Notes: generated by a model from the sequence alone, not told the origin. A stretch of DNA of 6,145 nucleotides from Ktedonobacteraceae bacterium (GCA_017354095.1 JAFMRP010000314.1:1-6145), one strand, 5' to 3'; positions 1-5,811 are shown, counted from the stretch's first letter. Translations and numbers: made by a program.

Positions 1-866
1 GTGTAGGTGGCGGCCAGGCCCAGCGCGGTACGTGCGCCGCCCACTGTGCCGGCGCCCAACTTCAGACGTCCGATATTGAGGATATTGAAAGCGATCTTAT
101 AGCCTTTATGTAGCTCGCCCAGCAGATTCTCGACCGGTACTCTGGCATTATCGAAGTAAACCTGGCGTGTGGAGGAGCCTTTGATGCCCATCTTATTCTC
201 TTCGTTGCCTGTGGAGATGCCGGGCCAGCTGGCCTCCACGATAAAGGCGGATGGGCGCTCGTTGCCGACGCGCGCGAAGGCGATCATCAGATCAGCGAAG
301 CCAGCGTTGGAGATCCACTGTTTGGTGCCGTTGAGGATGTAGTACTTGCCATCCGCAGAAAGCTCGGCCCGTGTACCAAGGTTCATGGCGTCGGAGCCGA
401 CACCAGGTTCAGTCAGGGCATAGGCAGCGATCCACTCACCGCTCGCTAGTTTTGGCAAATAGCGCTGTTTTTGCTCTTCGGTACCGTAGTAGACAATGGG
501 TAGGGTGCCAATCGTAGTATGCGCGCCGAAGGCCACGCTGAAAGAGGCTTCATTGAGCCGTGAGGCAACGAGCGCGCTGGTGAGCAGGCCCAGTTCGGCG
601 CCGCCATAGGTTTCGGGCACCTCAATGGAGAGCAGGCCTTGCTCGCCGGCCTTTTTAACCAGGTCGGAGAGTACACCTGGTTCCTGATGCTCAATAGCTT
701 CCTGATGTGGCAGCACCTCACGCTGGACAAATGTCGCGCTTGACTCTTCGATCCAGCGCTGTTCTTCATCGCGCTGCTCCAGCGTAAAAACTTTGCCGGC
801 GCTCTCGCTGACGGGTGTAGTCAGGAAAGCGGTGCCTTGTTCGGTGGGATTCATCGTCGTTGACAT
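1..866 (-). CDS. fadE: Acyl-CoA dehydrogenase, FadE (YusJ)-like, 3' end beyond window
   Basis: Flavoprotein of the acyl-CoA dehydrogenase family, which forms the trans-2 double bond in the first oxidative step of fatty-acid beta-oxidation. The first 288 codons are present. The N-terminal helical domain (about 30-140) has GAHTTIGTLPIVYYG at 114-128. The middle FAD/substrate-binding part has AYALTEPGVGSDA at 148-160 and NGTKQWISNAG at 179-189. KMGIKGSSTR lies at 225-234, and NILNIGRLKLGAGTVGGA at 261-278 opens the C-terminal domain. These blocks resemble Bacillus FadE/YusJ (about 590 residues), so roughly half is seen. The catalytic glutamate lies off the left edge and cannot be checked. ATG at 866 is chosen because AAGGAG at 878-883 sits 11 bases upstream; ATG at 854 is a less likely alternative. 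It follows the ligase gene by 8 bases, so it should be co-transcribed and translationally coupled. One oddity is Val156 in the family signature (E-x-x-small-G-S-D), where Gly, Ser, Ala or Asn is usual. Confidence 0.93.
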   Translation of the reverse strand, partial: MSTTMNPTEQGTAFLTTPVSESAGKVFTLEQRDEEQRWIEESSATFVQREVLPHQEAIEHQEPGVLSDLVKKAGEQGLLSIEVPETYGGAELGLLTSALVASRLNEASFSVAFGAHTTIGTLPIVYYGTEEQKQRYLPKLASGEWIAAYALTEPGVGSDAMNLGTRAELSADGKYYILNGTKQWISNAGFADLMIAFARVGNERPSAFIVEASWPGISTGNEENKMGIKGSSTRQVYFDNARVPVENLLGELHKGYKIAFNILNIGRLKLGAGTVGGARTALGLAATY

Positions 867-874
867 GAGCTGTT

Positions 875-2680
875 TTACTCCTTATTTTGACCTTTTGCTG
901 GTGAGGGCTCCTGTATTTCTGAAGTGGATGATTGTGATTCTCGCAGAGCGCGGCGCAAAACCTTGCCGACCAGCGTCTTGGGCAAGTCATCACGGAACTC
1001 CAGCACTTTAGGAACCTTATAGGCAGTCAAATTTTCTTTACAGAATTGCAGGATGCTTTCACGTGTCTCGTCCGAAGGCTCAAAGTCCGGTTTGAGCACC
1101 ACAAAAGCTCCTACAGTCTCGCCTCGATATGTATGAGGCACGCCAACAACCGCAGCTTCCGCGACCGCGGGATGCATGAAGAGCACTTCTTCGACTTCGC
1201 GTGGGTAGACATTAAAGCCACTGGCAAGAATCAGATCCTTGCTGCGGTCGACAACGTAGAAATAGCCATCTTCGTCCATTTTGCCGATATCGCCGGTGCG
1301 CATCCAGCCGTTGATGAAGATGTTTTGTGTCTCTGTTTCGCGGTTCCAGTAGCCCTTCATGATATTGGGTCCCTTGACTGCAATTTCGCCGATATCGCCG
1401 GGCGGCAGTGGCTGGCCAGTCTCCTGGTCCAGAATAGCTGCTTCTAAGCCGGGGATGGGCAGGCCGATGCTGCCGTTACGACACTGATCTGTTAGCGGAT
1501 TGCAGTGTGTGACCGGTGAGGCCTCGCTCAGGCCGTAGCCTTCAACCAGCTTGCCGCCGGACAGTTTCTCGAAGTCGGACTGCACCTGAGCGGGAAGCGG
1601 GGATGCGCCGCTGATGCAATAGCGAATAGATCGCATATAATCGGCATGTTTTCCGGCGGCCTGCATAATAGCGATATACATGGTGGGTATGCCTGGAAAC
1701 ATCGTTGGGTGGTAGCGTTTGATGGCATTCACCACATCTCTGGCTTTGAAGCGTGGCAGGAGGATCATCGTCGAGCCAAAGTAGATAGAGAGATTCATGC
1801 CTACGGTCAATCCATAAGAATGGAAGAAGGGGGCCACGCATAGCCCTATCTCCTTGCCTGGCCGTCCTTTAGGGACCCAGCTGGCATTCTGGATAGTATT
1901 CGCGAGCAGATTGCGGTGGGTTAGCATGGCACCCTTTGAGAGGCCGGTAGTGCCACCTGTGTATTGCAGAACCGCCAGGTCATCGCCACTTACCTGGACG
2001 GGCAGACCTTGCTGTGTGGCTCCGTCGTTGCGCTCTTTTAGAATTGCCGGCATGGAGTGGAGTGTGGGGTCATCGTGTCGCTCGCTATTTGTCAGTGGGG
2101 GCTGTGGTAAGCTCGCTCCGCGCTGACTGAGCGGATAGAGCGTATGCAGGATTGGTGGCAGGAAGTCGGCCGGGCTCGTGATAATAATGTGCTCCAGGGC
2201 AGTCTGCTTGCGAATGTTGCGTACGGTTGGATAGAACATATCCAGCATAACCAGTATGCGGGTGCCAGAGTCTGCAAGCTGGTGCTGCATCTCGCGTTCG
2301 GTATATAGCGGGTTGGTGGGAACGATGATGGCGCCGGCACGCAAAGCGCCATAAAAGGCGATGGGGTACTGGGGAATATTGGGCAGCGCGACAGCTACCC
2401 GGTCGCCTTTTTGCACGCCCAGCTGGCGCAGCTTGATGGCGAAGCGATTGGCTAGCTCGGAGAGGCGAGCATAGTTGATTCTGGTCCCGTGGTAGATCAG
2501 CGCGGTATGCTCGGGGTAGCGACTGGCCGCCTGGTCAAGTAGCCAGGCAAGAGATCGATCTGGAATATCGACGTGGGTGGGAACGCCTTCTTCATAGTGC
2601 CGAACCCAGGGGTGAGCAGTGAGAAATTCCTCATCTTCTTCATACGGTTGAGTGTTGTTGATGAGCGATTGGTCTGACAT
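875..2680 (-). CDS. fadD: Long-chain fatty acid--CoA ligase (FadD-type)
   Basis: ATP-dependent long-chain acyl-CoA synthetase: it adenylates a fatty acid and transfers the acyl group to CoA, feeding beta-oxidation or lipid synthesis. It is 601 residues from the ATG, somewhat longer than E. coli FadD (561). Motifs (ATG numbering): LQYTGGTTGLSKGAMLTHRN at 238-257, the AMP-binding P-loop in the Gly-Gly form typical of FadD; GYGLSEASPVTH at 381-392 (A5); GWMRTGDIGKMDEDG at 458-472 with the TGD aspartate; VVDRSKDLI at 476-484; SGFNVYPREVEE at 487-498, the fatty-acyl signature region; and YKVPKVLEFRDDLPK at 554-568 followed by VGKVLRR, whose Lys573 should be the adenylation lysine. All key residues look intact. 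The loop at about 170-232 is longer than in E. coli FadD. The ATG at 2680 is preferred over TTG at 2686: GGAG is 9 bases from the ATG but only 3 from the TTG. First gene of an operon with the dehydrogenase; divergent from the XRE regulator. Confidence 0.96.
   Translation of the reverse strand: MSDQSLINNTQPYEEDEEFLTAHPWVRHYEEGVPTHVDIPDRSLAWLLDQAASRYPEHTALIYHGTRINYARLSELANRFAIKLRQLGVQKGDRVAVALPNIPQYPIAFYGALRAGAIIVPTNPLYTEREMQHQLADSGTRILVMLDMFYPTVRNIRKQTALEHIIITSPADFLPPILHTLYPLSQRGASLPQPPLTNSERHDDPTLHSMPAILKERNDGATQQGLPVQVSGDDLAVLQYTGGTTGLSKGAMLTHRNLLANTIQNASWVPKGRPGKEIGLCVAPFFHSYGLTVGMNLSIYFGSTMILLPRFKARDVVNAIKRYHPTMFPGIPTMYIAIMQAAGKHADYMRSIRYCISGASPLPAQVQSDFEKLSGGKLVEGYGLSEASPVTHCNPLTDQCRNGSIGLPIPGLEAAILDQETGQPLPPGDIGEIAVKGPNIMKGYWNRETETQNIFINGWMRTGDIGKMDEDGYFYVVDRSKDLILASGFNVYPREVEEVLFMHPAVAEAAVVGVPHTYRGETVGAFVVLKPDFEPSDETRESILQFCKENLTAYKVPKVLEFRDDLPKTLVGKVLRRALRESQSSTSEIQEPSPAKGQNKE
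878..883 (-). promoter_or_regulatory. Ribosome-binding site of the acyl-CoA dehydrogenase gene, inside the ligase gene
   Basis: AAGGAG on the minus strand forms the last two sense codons (Lys-Glu) of the ligase gene, directly before its TAA at 877-875. The dehydrogenase ATG follows 11 bases later. A ribosome ending the ligase would cover this site, which suggests translational coupling. Confidence 0.75.
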
Positions 2681-2688
2681 TGGCAATA

Positions 2689-2696
2689 GCTCCTCT
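2689..2696 (-). promoter_or_regulatory. Ribosome-binding site of the ligase gene
   Basis: Minus-strand GAGAGGAG ending 9 bases (8 to 10 by alignment) before the ATG at 2680. It decides the start: the in-frame TTG at 2686 would be too close. An out-of-frame ATG overlaps its upstream edge at 2700. Confidence 0.7.
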
Positions 2697-2729
2697 CCAT
2701 AACGGGGGTGAACGCAGATAGCGACACCC

Positions 2730-2749
2730 AGGTGACCACCCTGTCACCT
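2730..2749. repeat. Inverted repeat AGGTGAC-N6-GTCACCT in the ligase 5' leader
   Basis: Perfect 7-base arms at 2730-2736 and 2743-2749 around the spacer CACCCT. It lies about 25-45 bases downstream of the predicted ligase transcription start. Additional CACC/GGTG elements occur at 2707-2710 and 2725-2728, so the region looks like a cluster of half-sites. It could be a dimer-binding operator acting as a roadblock, or an RNA hairpin in the leader. No T tract follows on the minus strand, so it is not an intrinsic terminator. Confidence 0.55.
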
Positions 2750-2776
2750 TTTCAACGCAACAACTTCCCCATTAAT

Positions 2777-2798
2777 TCAATTATATGGTCCGAATTGA
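2777..2798. repeat. Inverted repeat TCAATT-N10-AATTGA over the ligase promoter
   Basis: Six-base arms at 2777-2782 and 2793-2798 with centre spacing of 16 bases. The repeat covers the minus-strand -10 box (2780-2785) and most of the -10/-35 spacer, the position expected of a repressor operator. The arms are short and AT-rich, so chance occurrence is possible. Confidence 0.35.
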
Positions 2799-2808
2799 GC
2801 GATGAAAA
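2780..2808 (-). promoter_or_regulatory. Predicted sigma70-type promoter of the ligase-dehydrogenase operon
   Basis: On the minus strand a -35 TTTTCA (2808-2803) is followed after exactly 17 bases by a consensus -10 TATAAT (2785-2780). Initiation would fall near 2773, giving a leader of about 93 bases that holds the inverted repeat at 2730-2749. The -35 matches 4 of 6 consensus bases; the -10 is perfect. Confidence 0.65.
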
Positions 2809-2810
2809 TG

Positions 2811-2839
2811 TTGCCAGCTAACAAATTTTGCGCCATAAT
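2811..2839 (+). promoter_or_regulatory. Predicted sigma70-type promoter of the XRE/MmyB-like regulator gene
   Basis: -35 TTGCCA (2811-2816) and -10 CATAAT (2834-2839) are separated by 17 bases. Initiation near 2846 gives a leader of about 36 bases to the ATG at 2882. The -35 box lies only 2 bases from the -35 of the divergent ligase promoter, so the two polymerases may compete or be controlled by one bound regulator. Confidence 0.6.
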
Positions 2840-2854
2840 GAGCAAATAGCTAAC
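2816..2854 (+). repeat. Direct repeats AGCTAAC flanking the regulator -10 box
   Basis: AGCTAAC occurs at 2816-2822 and again at 2848-2854, 32 bases apart (about three helical turns). The context AGCTAACaAA versus AGCTAACgAA agrees at 9 of 10 positions. One copy abuts the -35 box and the other lies just after the likely start of transcription, which fits an autoregulatory binding site. A weaker inverted repeat, TTTGC-N10-GCAAA (2827-2846), lies between them over the -10 box. Confidence 0.35.
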
Positions 2855-2881
2855 GAAAAATACCGTTGCATCGAGGCTTAT

Positions 2882-3670
2882 ATGTTAAAAGGAGAAGCGT
2901 CGAATTTCGCGCACCTGGTAGCGCACTACCGCCAGCAGCGCGGGATGTCGCAGGGTCAGCTGGCGCAGGCTACCCGTCTTTCGCGTACCTATGTATATCA
3001 CCTGGAGACCGGGCAGCGTACTCATCCTTCGCAGCAGGTGGCGCAGAATATCGCGCGTGCTCTGGAATTGCGTCGCGAGGAGCGCCAGCAGCTCTATGAG
3101 GCCTACCAGGACCTGACCGGGCAGTTGATCGATATCGACCTGTTTGAGAGCACACTGCTTGATCTGGGGGATCTGGCCAACCTGCTGGTGCAGAAGACAT
3201 CGTATCCTTCGCACTCGCTGGATCGGCTCTGGTATCTGCATGCATGGAACGAGGCGGCGGTTCAGTTATTTGAAACCGAGGCCGAGATGGAGAAGAGTGA
3301 ACGATTGCACTTGTTGGGGCTGGTATTCAATCCAGCTATGCGCAGGCGGTTTCGTGGTTGGGAGCATCTGGCACGTCGCCTGGTGAGCGATTTCATGTAC
3401 AATACGCGTACCATCACTCACTTGCCGGAGTACAAGGCGTTATGGAGGTCGCTGCGTGAGTTGTCGGAGTTCAAGCGTATTTCGACGATTGTTTATCCTC
3501 GCAGCAAGCCGGCGCCCTCTTTTGTGTTCCAGGTGCAGCACAGCCGTCTTGGACTGATCACCTTGCGTACCGCAACGACTGTTTTTACCGGCATTAATAG
3601 CTATTCGATGGTCAGCTATGTGCCGGGCGATCAGCAGACGCTGGATATCTACCGCCGGCAGGGCTGGTAG
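2882..3670 (+). CDS. XRE-family transcriptional regulator with MmyB-like (PAS-type) ligand-binding domain
   Basis: 262-residue cytoplasmic DNA-binding regulator. Residues about 9-75 form an Xre/Cro helix-turn-helix; GMSQGQLAQATRLSRTYVYHLETGQR (21-46, shown here only as landmarks MSQGQLA and SRTYVYHLE) contains the paired helices. Residues about 95-260 match the MmyB-like ligand-binding domain. They show the family pattern: a strand leading into LHAWNEAAVQLFE (119-131), NPAMRRRF (150-157), GWEHLARRLVSDF (159-171), LPEYKALWRSLRELSEFKRI (181-200), HSRLGLITL (220-228), then VPGDQQTLDIYRR near the end. The family regulates antibiotic and lipid genes in actinomycetes; MltR from Chloroflexus aurantiacus was found with bound fatty acid. 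Divergence from fadD-fadE suggests control of that operon (inference). ATG 2882 is chosen because the in-frame TTG at 2828 lies upstream of the -10 box; GAGG at 2873-2876 is a modest ribosome site with 5-base spacing. Confidence 0.9.
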   Translation: MLKGEASNFAHLVAHYRQQRGMSQGQLAQATRLSRTYVYHLETGQRTHPSQQVAQNIARALELRREERQQLYEAYQDLTGQLIDIDLFESTLLDLGDLANLLVQKTSYPSHSLDRLWYLHAWNEAAVQLFETEAEMEKSERLHLLGLVFNPAMRRRFRGWEHLARRLVSDFMYNTRTITHLPEYKALWRSLRELSEFKRISTIVYPRSKPAPSFVFQVQHSRLGLITLRTATTVFTGINSYSMVSYVPGDQQTLDIYRRQGW

Positions 3671-3709
3671 AGGTGGTGTGGGAGGAAAAGGGGTGGTCTC
3701 TCCGTTTAT

Positions 3710-3717
3710 GATATACT
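3710..3717 (+). promoter_or_regulatory. Possible extended -10 promoter of the FHA/zinc-ribbon gene
   Basis: The sequence is TGATATACT at 3709-3717: the -10 hexamer TATACT (3712-3717) carries the TGn extension. No good -35 is seen at the usual distance, as is common for extended -10 promoters. Initiation near 3724 would leave a leader of about 115 bases. No terminator is evident after the regulator gene, so read-through from it is also possible. Confidence 0.45.
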
Positions 3718-3838
3718 CTAACGGGGCGAAGAATAGTCATCCAACTTTACCGATGCGCACACGTAGATAGAAGCAAAAGCAAGTCTTTTTACAGGAACTC
3801 AGCAAGAATGCCGTAAAGATACGTCGGAGGAAAACAGG

Positions 3839-5449
3839 ATGGATGCTCGATTTTATAATTCAGAAGATATAGATATAGAGCGTCTTGCTAAAGATCTGGT
3901 AAACGCATATATATCGCAGGGCTACCAGGCTCAGGATATTGGGAATAAGGACCAGATGATGGTCCAGATCAAAAAGGGCGGCGATTTTGAGGCTATTATT
4001 GGTATGCAAGCCGCTCTTTCAGTCAACTTGCAGCGCACGACAGGGGGTGTGGTAGCGACGATTGGTCAGCAGCGCTGGATTGATAAGGCCGCTGTTGGAG
4101 CGGTTGGTGTGGTCGCTTTGCCTTTCCTCTGGCCCCTGGCTCTGACTGCCGGGGTGGGAGCGCTGCGCCAGGCCAGCCTTGGTAACCAGGCGTTGAACAT
4201 GGTGGATGGGCTGGTACGCCAGCAGAAGCCGGGTATTGCTGTGGGTCCTGTACCTTATAATCTGATGCCGCAGATGCAGCAGCCACCAGAGCAGCCTCCT
4301 TATTACACACCGCCCGCGCCATCTGCGCCACCGAGGCCTGCTCCGGCCCCTATGCCAATGCCGGGTGGATTGCGTTGTACCAGTTGCAACACTCCCTACG
4401 AGCCAGGCGACACCTTCTGTTCTGGTTGTGGTCGCCCGCTGGCGCAGCCGCATCAGTATTGCAGCAAGTGTAATTCGGAGATCAAGCCGGGCGCTTCGTT
4501 TTGCCCGCGCTGTGGTTCATCGACCTTCCATACAGTGATGTCACCACCGGCCCCGACGCCCGCGGCTCCTTCAGCTCCTAAAGTGACGTATACGCCACCT
4601 GCGCCTGCGCCGTCAACCTATACGCCGCCATCGCAGAATCCGTCGACTCCGGTGTACACACCGCCGCCACAGAAGCCACCAACGCCGGTCTATGTGCCTT
4701 CTCAGCAGGCAAAGCCACCTGTGCAGCCGAAGCCGGAGGCCCCGCTCTATACACCGCCGTCGGCTCCGCCTGCCAAGCCTGCAGAGCCAGCTTATGTGCC
4801 TCCCCAGACACAGACGCCGGATGTGATGCCGCAGCCGAAAGTTACTTATGTGCCTTCTCAGGAAAAGAAGGAAGCGCAGCCTGCACAGCCGGAAAAGGCG
4901 GAGAAGCAGTATTATATACCATCTAACCAGGCGTCGCAGCAGCATTTGCAGCAGGCTGCCAAAGGGGAACAGCCAGAAGCGTCTCCACAGTCGGCGCCAA
5001 CCATACCCGCGACTCCAGCTAAGAAGGAGACACCCTATTATGTGCCTTCTACTCAGGAAGCGCAGGAGCAGCTACAGGCGGCCCAGTCCCAGCAGTCTCA
5101 GCAACCTGAGGGAAAGGCCGACAAAAGCGCGCCCTGGGGCAGCCTGACCTTTAGTGATGGCCAGCAAATACAACTGGTGGGTGATCACGCGATGGTTGGG
5201 CGCTATGATCGTGACATGGGTGGCATACAGCCCGAAGTGGACCTGGCGGAGATGTCGAATGCTGATACGGTCTCGCGCGTGCATGCTGTGATTGAGTTTG
5301 CCGGGGATGCCTGCACTGTGACTGACCTGAACAGCACTAATCTGACGCGGATCAACAGCAGGCGTCTGGAACCGGACAAGGCCACGGCGCTGAAAGATGG
5401 TGACTCTTTGCAGTTTGGCAAAGTGACCTGCACCTTTAAGAAGCTATAG
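3839..5449 (+). CDS. Zinc-ribbon and FHA domain protein with hydrophobic segment and Pro/Gln-rich repeat linker
   Basis: 536-residue multidomain protein of unknown specific role, probably a phosphothreonine-reading signalling adaptor. Residues 1-130 form a compact domain of unknown function with a hydrophobic stretch at about 84-107 (GAVGVVALPFLWPLALTAGVG), either a membrane segment or a hairpin insertion. Residues 131-178 are Pro-rich. Two zinc ribbons follow: Cys180/183 with Cys194/197, and Cys208/211 with Cys222/225. Residues 232-432 are a disordered Pro/Gln/Ala linker carrying a repeated Tyr-[TVI]-Pro-[PS] motif. Residues about 434-536 are an FHA domain with Gly454-Arg455, SRVHA at 479-483 and DLNSTN at 496-501. 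Arg455, Ser479 and Asn501, which correspond to phosphothreonine-contacting positions, are kept, while the usual NGT reads NLT. ATG 3839 has GGAGG at 3826-3830, 8 bases upstream. The gene is monocistronic as seen, with its own terminator. No kinase or phosphatase lies in the window. Confidence 0.9.
   Translation: MDARFYNSEDIDIERLAKDLVNAYISQGYQAQDIGNKDQMMVQIKKGGDFEAIIGMQAALSVNLQRTTGGVVATIGQQRWIDKAAVGAVGVVALPFLWPLALTAGVGALRQASLGNQALNMVDGLVRQQKPGIAVGPVPYNLMPQMQQPPEQPPYYTPPAPSAPPRPAPAPMPMPGGLRCTSCNTPYEPGDTFCSGCGRPLAQPHQYCSKCNSEIKPGASFCPRCGSSTFHTVMSPPAPTPAAPSAPKVTYTPPAPAPSTYTPPSQNPSTPVYTPPPQKPPTPVYVPSQQAKPPVQPKPEAPLYTPPSAPPAKPAEPAYVPPQTQTPDVMPQPKVTYVPSQEKKEAQPAQPEKAEKQYYIPSNQASQQHLQQAAKGEQPEASPQSAPTIPATPAKKETPYYVPSTQEAQEQLQAAQSQQSQQPEGKADKSAPWGSLTFSDGQQIQLVGDHAMVGRYDRDMGGIQPEVDLAEMSNADTVSRVHAVIEFAGDACTVTDLNSTNLTRINSRRLEPDKATALKDGDSLQFGKVTCTFKKL
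4583..5050 (+). repeat. Degenerate coding repeats: Tyr-x-Pro-Pro/Ser motif in the linker
   Basis: Within the FHA protein linker, nine copies of Tyr-[Thr/Val/Ile]-Pro-[Pro/Ser] occur at residues 251, 261, 273, 285, 304, 319, 337, 359 and 400; a tenth, YTPP, precedes the zinc ribbons at 156. The early copies read YTPP, the later ones YVPS or YIPS. Some are also alike at the DNA level: TATGTGCCTTCT starts at 4691, 4847 and 5039. Spacing is irregular (10 to about 40 residues). Confidence 0.7.
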
Positions 5450-5486
5450 ATATAGTAAAAAGCTATAGCTCCGTATGTAGGAAAGA

Positions 5487-5520
5487 GGCCGCCGCTCAGA
5501 TCGAGCGGCGGCCCCCTTTT
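5487..5520 (+). terminator. Strong intrinsic terminator after the FHA gene, possibly bidirectional
   Basis: A perfect 11-base stem, GGCCGCCGCTC (5487-5497) and GAGCGGCGGCC (5503-5513), closes a 5-base loop and is followed on the plus strand by CCC and TTTT, then GTGTTT. It ends transcription of the FHA gene, whose stop is at 5449. On the minus strand the stem is followed by the weaker TCTTTCC, so it could also serve the convergent small gene ending at 5551. Confidence 0.88.
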
Positions 5521-5550
5521 GTGTTTCCGCCGAGGGCGGGACGCACTACG

Positions 5551-5805
5551 TTAGCTCGCGATAGCAGAGAGTGTCCCTACAGGAATGGCATCACGCTCGA
5601 TGGCGCACTCGAAGCAGAGCGGCTCGATTACCTGAATCCGCTTGTGCTCAAACTCGCAGTACTGGACCTGCTCAGTTGTCCAACCGCAGGCAGCGCAGTG
5701 CTGCAAAGCTGGGCGTGACTTGCTCTTGCCCTGGGTGGATTTGCGCCAGCCAAGGATGATACAGAGCAGGCTGAGCAGGAGAGCGAAGACGATAATCCAT
5801 TGCAT
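5551..5805 (-). CDS. Small membrane-anchored protein with paired CxxC motifs (hypothetical)
   Basis: 84-residue protein, not recognised as a named family. Residues 4-19 are strongly hydrophobic (IIVFALLLSLLCIILG) and are followed by a basic stretch (WRKSTQGKSKSR, 20-31), predicting one N-terminal membrane anchor with the remainder in the cytoplasm by the positive-inside rule. The soluble part has Cys37-x-x-Cys40 and Cys64-x-x-Cys67, a zinc-ribbon or treble-clef arrangement, plus an extra Cys50. The ATG at 5805 is strongly supported by AGAGGAGG with about 7 bases of spacing. The reading frame stays open upstream to 5994, but that extension has no comparable ribosome site and looks non-coding. 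It is convergent with the FHA gene and downstream, on the same strand, of the hydratase gene. Its function is unknown; an alternative to zinc binding is redox-active cysteine pairs. Confidence 0.75.
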   Translation of the reverse strand: MQWIIVFALLLSLLCIILGWRKSTQGKSKSRPALQHCAACGWTTEQVQYCEFEHKRIQVIEPLCFECAIERDAIPVGTLSAIAS

Positions 5806-5811
5806 TGTGGC

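Noticed and set aside
446..769. Minus-strand frame overlapping the acyl-CoA dehydrogenase
   Set aside because: It is an alternate frame inside a confidently identified gene and shows no recognisable domain.
2681..2686. TTG at 2686 as ligase start
   Set aside because: The Shine-Dalgarno sequence would be only about 3 bases away; the ATG two codons later has proper spacing.
2828..2881. In-frame TTG at 2828 that would add 18 residues to the XRE regulator
   Set aside because: It lies upstream of the predicted -10 box (2834-2839) and has no ribosome site; the added residues are outside the helix-turn-helix domain.
3671..3708. Possible terminator after the XRE regulator (GGAG...CTCC followed by GTTT)
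   Set aside because: Only a 4-base stem with a long loop and a weak T tract; not enough to call.
4019..4945. Long minus-strand frames opposite the FHA gene
   Set aside because: They are Arg/Leu/Ala-rich low-complexity translations caused by the repetitive Pro/Gln coding sequence on the other strand, with no domains or ribosome sites.
4691..5050. Recurring TATGTGCCTTCT as a CRISPR-like or mobile repeat
   Set aside because: The copies are short, irregularly spaced and in frame, encoding Tyr-Val-Pro-Ser; they are protein repeats.
5527..5539. Small dyad CCGCC-GAG-GGCGG as a second terminator
   Set aside because: The stem is only 5 bases with a 3-base loop and has no T run on either side in the needed direction.
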